Shown: in pieces, positions 6,668 through 8,869 of the stretch
Numbering within the stretch: position 1 is the first letter of the stretch
How the letters are laid out: each line of letters begins with the position of its first letter
Source of the DNA: Oscillospiraceae bacterium
Lineage (GTDB): Bacteria > Bacillota > Clostridia > Oscillospirales > UBA929
Assembly: GCA_009784085.1 (NCBI GenBank)
Contig: WRCJ01000062.1
Coordinates: 1-8,869, forward strand
Direction: 5' to 3'
DNA length: 8,869 bases
Notes under the pieces: generated by a model
What the model saw: only the letters and a program-made list of their open reading frames with translations
Told to the model about the DNA's origin: nothing
The model's database searches: none
Position numbers and translations under genes: made by a program

Positions 6668-7666
6668 CTACAGGGACACAAACCCGATGGCGTTTCTGAC
6701 CTTCTCCATCGTGGCCGCCGCCGCCGCCGCCGCGCGATCCCGCCCGTCGCGCATGACAGACTCCAGATAGCCTATGTCGGCCATGAGACGTTCATATTCC
6801 CGTCGCGCGGGGGAGAGCAGGGCGACGACAGCCTGCCCGACAGCCGGCTTGAAGGCGCCGTAGCCGAGGCCGCTAAACTCATTCTCGATTTCGGGAATCG
6901 TCTTGCCGGTTGCCAGGGCGTAGATAGCCATCAGATTGGAAACGCCTGGCTTTGTAGCGGGGTCGTAGCGCACCTGCGAATCCGAGTCGGTGACTGCGCG
7001 TTTACACTTTTTGAGAATCGAGTCGTCGCTCTCGGTCAGCAGGATTTTTGCGGATGGGTTGGGGTCGGACTTGTCCATCTTGCGGGTGGGATCCTGCAGG
7101 CTCATGATGCGCCCGCCCACAGGGGGGATGTAGGGTTCCGGGAGCGTGAACACCTCCCCATAGATCCCATTGAAGCGGATCGCGACATCGCGCGAGAGTT
7201 CGACATGCTGTTTCTGGTCGCCGCCCACGGGCACCAGGTGGGCCTGATAGAGCAAAATATCGGCGGCCATGAGCACGGGATAGGTGAACAGCCCGGCGTT
7301 GACATTGCCGGCGTGGCGGGCCGACTTGTCCTTGAATTGCGTCATGCGGGACAACTCGCCGTACATCGTGTAGCAGTTGAGGATCCAGCTCAGCTCCGCG
7401 TGGGCCGGGACATGGCTCTGGACGAACAGCGTATTCACTTTGGGATCCAATCCAATGGCCAAGAGCAGCGCATACATCTCATAGGTCTGCCGGCGCAGTT
7501 CCTCAGGGGGGCGCCGCACCGTAATGGCATGCAGGTCGACCACGCAGTACAGGCAATCGTAAACGCCCTCGTTCTGCAAATCCACCCAGTTTTTAAATGC
7601 GCCCAAATAGTTGCCCAATGTGGGCGTGCCGCTGGATTGTACGCCGCTCAGGATACGCTTTTTCAT
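6668..7666 (-). CDS. trpS: Tryptophanyl-tRNA synthetase (class I)
   Basis: Charges tRNA-Trp. The 332-residue length is typical for bacterial TrpRS. The Rossmann-fold start carries the HIGH-equivalent signature (SGVQSSGTPTLGNYLGA, 7-23). The tryptophan and ATP site region includes YPVLMAADILLYQAHLVPVG (129-148) and GGDQKQHVELSRD (148-160). The KMSKS-equivalent is RKMDKSDPN (195-203). The C-terminal helical part binds the anticodon and contains a run of seven Ala (312-318) from a GCC/GCG run. The ATG start is supported by GAAAGGA (7677-7683) with a 10-nt spacer. The gene begins 29 bp after the aminotransferase stop, so the two are probably co-transcribed. There is no space for a T-box or trp attenuator directly before it. 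It stops with TAG next to the heptamer array. Confidence 0.98.
   Translation of the reverse strand: MKKRILSGVQSSGTPTLGNYLGAFKNWVDLQNEGVYDCLYCVVDLHAITVRRPPEELRRQTYEMYALLLAIGLDPKVNTLFVQSHVPAHAELSWILNCYTMYGELSRMTQFKDKSARHAGNVNAGLFTYPVLMAADILLYQAHLVPVGGDQKQHVELSRDVAIRFNGIYGEVFTLPEPYIPPVGGRIMSLQDPTRKMDKSDPNPSAKILLTESDDSILKKCKRAVTDSDSQVRYDPATKPGVSNLMAIYALATGKTIPEIENEFSGLGYGAFKPAVGQAVVALLSPARREYERLMADIGYLESVMRDGRDRAAAAAAATMEKVRNAIGFVSL
6714..6732. repeat. GCC trinucleotide run in trpS encoding poly-Ala
   Basis: A run of CCG/GCC triplets encodes Ala312-Ala318 of TrpRS (six GCG codons and one GCC). It lies in the C-terminal helix region, where family members usually have a variable, Ala/Lys-rich helix, so it is likely tolerated. 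It is another repeat in coding sequence with a frame-preserving period. Confidence 0.6.
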
Positions 7667-7695
7667 GCGCCTATCGTCCTTTCATCTCATTAAAA

Positions 7696-8869
7696 TCAAA
7701 GGTATTCGTCCAAGACTTGGGTCAGCGTGGACATCCCGCTATCTATCTGCGCCAAGGAAGGCAACGAAAAATTGAGCCGGAAGGCATCGGACGCGGCGCC
7801 CTGAACGGTCGAGAAGGTCGCGCCGGGCACGGCGGCGACCTTGTGCCGCCCGGCAATCTTGCAAAAGTCCGTCCCGTCGCGGCTCGTCCCGTCGCGGCCC
7901 TGCGGCAGGCGGCACCATAAAAACAGGCCGCCGTCGGGCTTCACGCAGGAAACCTTGCCCCCCCAGGAGGCCACGTAACCGAACATGCGATCCAGCTTGC
8001 GCGCGTACAGTGCGCGGCAGCGGGCGATGTGGGCGTCGAAATCGTACCTCTCCAAGAGCCGGGCGATCGCCACCTGGAAAAAGAGGTTGGTATGTACATC
8101 GGTCACCTGCTTCGCCGTCGTCATCCGGGCGATTACCTCACGGGGGCCGCAGGCAAAACCCACGCGGACGCCGGGCGATACGGTCTTGGAATAGGAACCC
8201 AGATAGAGCACGCGGCCATCCTGATCCATGCTCTTGAGGGAGGGGACAGGGCTGCCCGTATAGCGCAGCTCGCAATAGGGATCGTCCTCCAGAATCAGCA
8301 CGTCGTACTGCCGCGCCAGCGCCAGCATTTTCTCGCGGCGATCGAGGGGAAGCGTTGTCCCGCCGGGGTTTTGGAAGGTGGGGATGGTATAGATGCATTT
8401 ACATTTGCCATTGCATTTGGCATCGCCCATGTCGCGCAACACTTGCGCCAGCGCCTCCATATCCATGCCTTGCGTATCCATAGGGACGCCCACAAGCCGC
8501 GCCCCCGCAGCGCGAAGGCCGTTGAGCGCGCCGATAAAACTGGGATCCTCACAGACCACGGTATCGCCCTCGTTGAGCAGCACGCGGGCAGCCAGATCCA
8601 GCCCCTGCTGGCCGCCGGTGGTGATGATGAGGTCGTCGTCCGGGGCGCCGATGCGATGCAAGGCGCGCAACCGGGCGGCGGTCAGCTCGCGCAAGGGGCC
8701 ATATCCTTCCGTGATGCCATATTGCAGGGCCTCTGCGGCACAGCCGGAGAACAGTTCGGCGGAAATGGCGGAGAGTTCGGCGGTGGGGAAGGCTTCGGGG
8801 GAAGGGCTGCCCGCAGCGAAGGAGATAACTGTCGGATCGGCCAGCACTTTGAAGATCTCACGGATAGCC
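7696..8869 (-). CDS. PLP-dependent class I/II aminotransferase, 5' end outside the window
   Basis: A fold-type I aminotransferase of the branch that includes 2-aminoadipate (LysN-like) and broad aromatic/branched-chain enzymes; its substrate cannot be read from sequence. A GTG at 8847 could be read as a start, but the frame stays open to the window edge with family-like residues (AIREIFK before VLADPTVISFAAG), so the true start lies upstream. Numbered from that GTG: AAGSPSPEAFP (11-21), GYGPLREL (48-55), the PLP phosphate region TTGGQQGLDLAARV (76-89), TIPTFQNPGGTTLP (154-167, N160), LEDDPYCELRY (186-196, D188 for the PLP ring nitrogen), the Schiff-base Lys221 in GSYSKTVSPGVRVG, and Arg357 (FRLNFS) for the substrate carboxylate. 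MocR-type regulators share this domain; the missing N-terminus prevents exclusion, but the visible start resembles stand-alone enzymes. Repeat-derived insertions occur at about 143-151 and 317-326. Confidence 0.93.
   Translation of the reverse strand, partial: AIREIFKVLADPTVISFAAGSPSPEAFPTAELSAISAELFSGCAAEALQYGITEGYGPLRELTAARLRALHRIGAPDDDLIITTGGQQGLDLAARVLLNEGDTVVCEDPSFIGALNGLRAAGARLVGVPMDTQGMDMEALAQVLRDMGDAKCNGKCKCIYTIPTFQNPGGTTLPLDRREKMLALARQYDVLILEDDPYCELRYTGSPVPSLKSMDQDGRVLYLGSYSKTVSPGVRVGFACGPREVIARMTTAKQVTDVHTNLFFQVAIARLLERYDFDAHIARCRALYARKLDRMFGYVASWGGKVSCVKPDGGLFLWCRLPQGRDGTSRDGTDFCKIAGRHKVAAVPGATFSTVQGAASDAFRLNFSLPSLAQIDSGMSTLTQVLDEYL
7871..7900. repeat. 15-bp direct duplication inside the aminotransferase gene
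   Basis: Two adjacent 15-mers, GTCCCGTCGCGGCTC (7871-7885) and GTCCCGTCGCGGCCC (7886-7900), differ at one base. They encode the doubled GRDGT-SRDGT in a surface loop between the LFLWCRLPQG strand and the next helix. This is an in-frame duplication of five codons. Confidence 0.8.
8394..8430. repeat. Imperfect ~18-bp repeat in the aminotransferase encoding a Cys/Lys insertion
   Basis: TGCATTTACATTTGCCAT (8394-8411) is followed by the related TGCATTTGGCATCGCCCAT (8412-8430), with the hexamer GCATTT recurring. On the coding strand this gives DAKCNGKCKC directly before the conserved strand IYTIPTFQNP. It is AT-richer than its surroundings and looks like a small local expansion rather than conserved family sequence. 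Confidence 0.5.

Noticed and set aside
7696..8869. MocR-type transcription regulator instead of a plain aminotransferase
   Set aside because: No winged-helix residues are visible and the N-terminal context resembles stand-alone enzymes, but the gene is cut at the window edge so this is not fully excluded.

Overview
The window is a chromosomal, high-GC segment in which every gene I can support lies on the minus strand. In transcription order (right to left) these are: a PLP-dependent class I/II aminotransferase whose 5' end is cut off by the window edge; trpS; a WecA/TagO-type undecaprenyl-phosphate GlcNAc-1-phosphate transferase; a UDP-GlcNAc 2-epimerase (mnaA/wecB); a membrane-anchored extracytoplasmic protein I cannot name; hisS; and aspS. 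Coding density is very high. The only gaps are about 29 bp (aminotransferase/trpS), 118 bp (trpS/tagO), 153 bp (unknown gene/hisS) and 31 bp (hisS/aspS). There is no RNA gene, insertion sequence, CRISPR array or phage gene.

The organism is most likely a high-GC Firmicute, plausibly of the Clostridia/Oscillospirales type. The grounds are the hisS-aspS pair, the HisRS carrying four Cys pairs, the TagO + MnaA pair expected for a secondary cell-wall glycopolymer, strong GGAGG-type Shine-Dalgarno sites and a sigma-A-type promoter. This is an inference from gene content, not a taxonomic proof.

Functionally there are two themes. Three aminoacyl-tRNA synthetases (Trp, His, Asp) flank a small envelope module. 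In that module TagO makes undecaprenyl-PP-GlcNAc and MnaA makes UDP-ManNAc, the two precursors of a teichoic-acid-type linkage unit. The unknown membrane protein overlaps mnaA by 4 bp (ATGA), and its Shine-Dalgarno site lies in a predicted hairpin inside the end of mnaA, so it looks translationally coupled to the module. hisS-aspS appear to start a new transcript from their own promoter at about 3185-3214, with a short leader and no room for a T-box.

The most unusual feature is the distribution of short tandem repeats. The two larger intergenic gaps hold 7-bp arrays: twelve GTTAGTG/GACGGTG-type units between trpS and tagO, and a degenerate GTCAATA array before hisS that supplies the stop codon of the unknown gene. 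Repeats inside genes have periods of 9, 15 or about 18 bp and keep the frame, encoding low-complexity tails at the TagO C-terminus, the MnaA N-terminus and the unknown protein's N-terminus, plus small insertions in the aminotransferase. This looks like a genome prone to slippage, filtered by selection on reading frame. I found no clear new defence or mobile system; the best leads are the repeat families and the unknown membrane protein.
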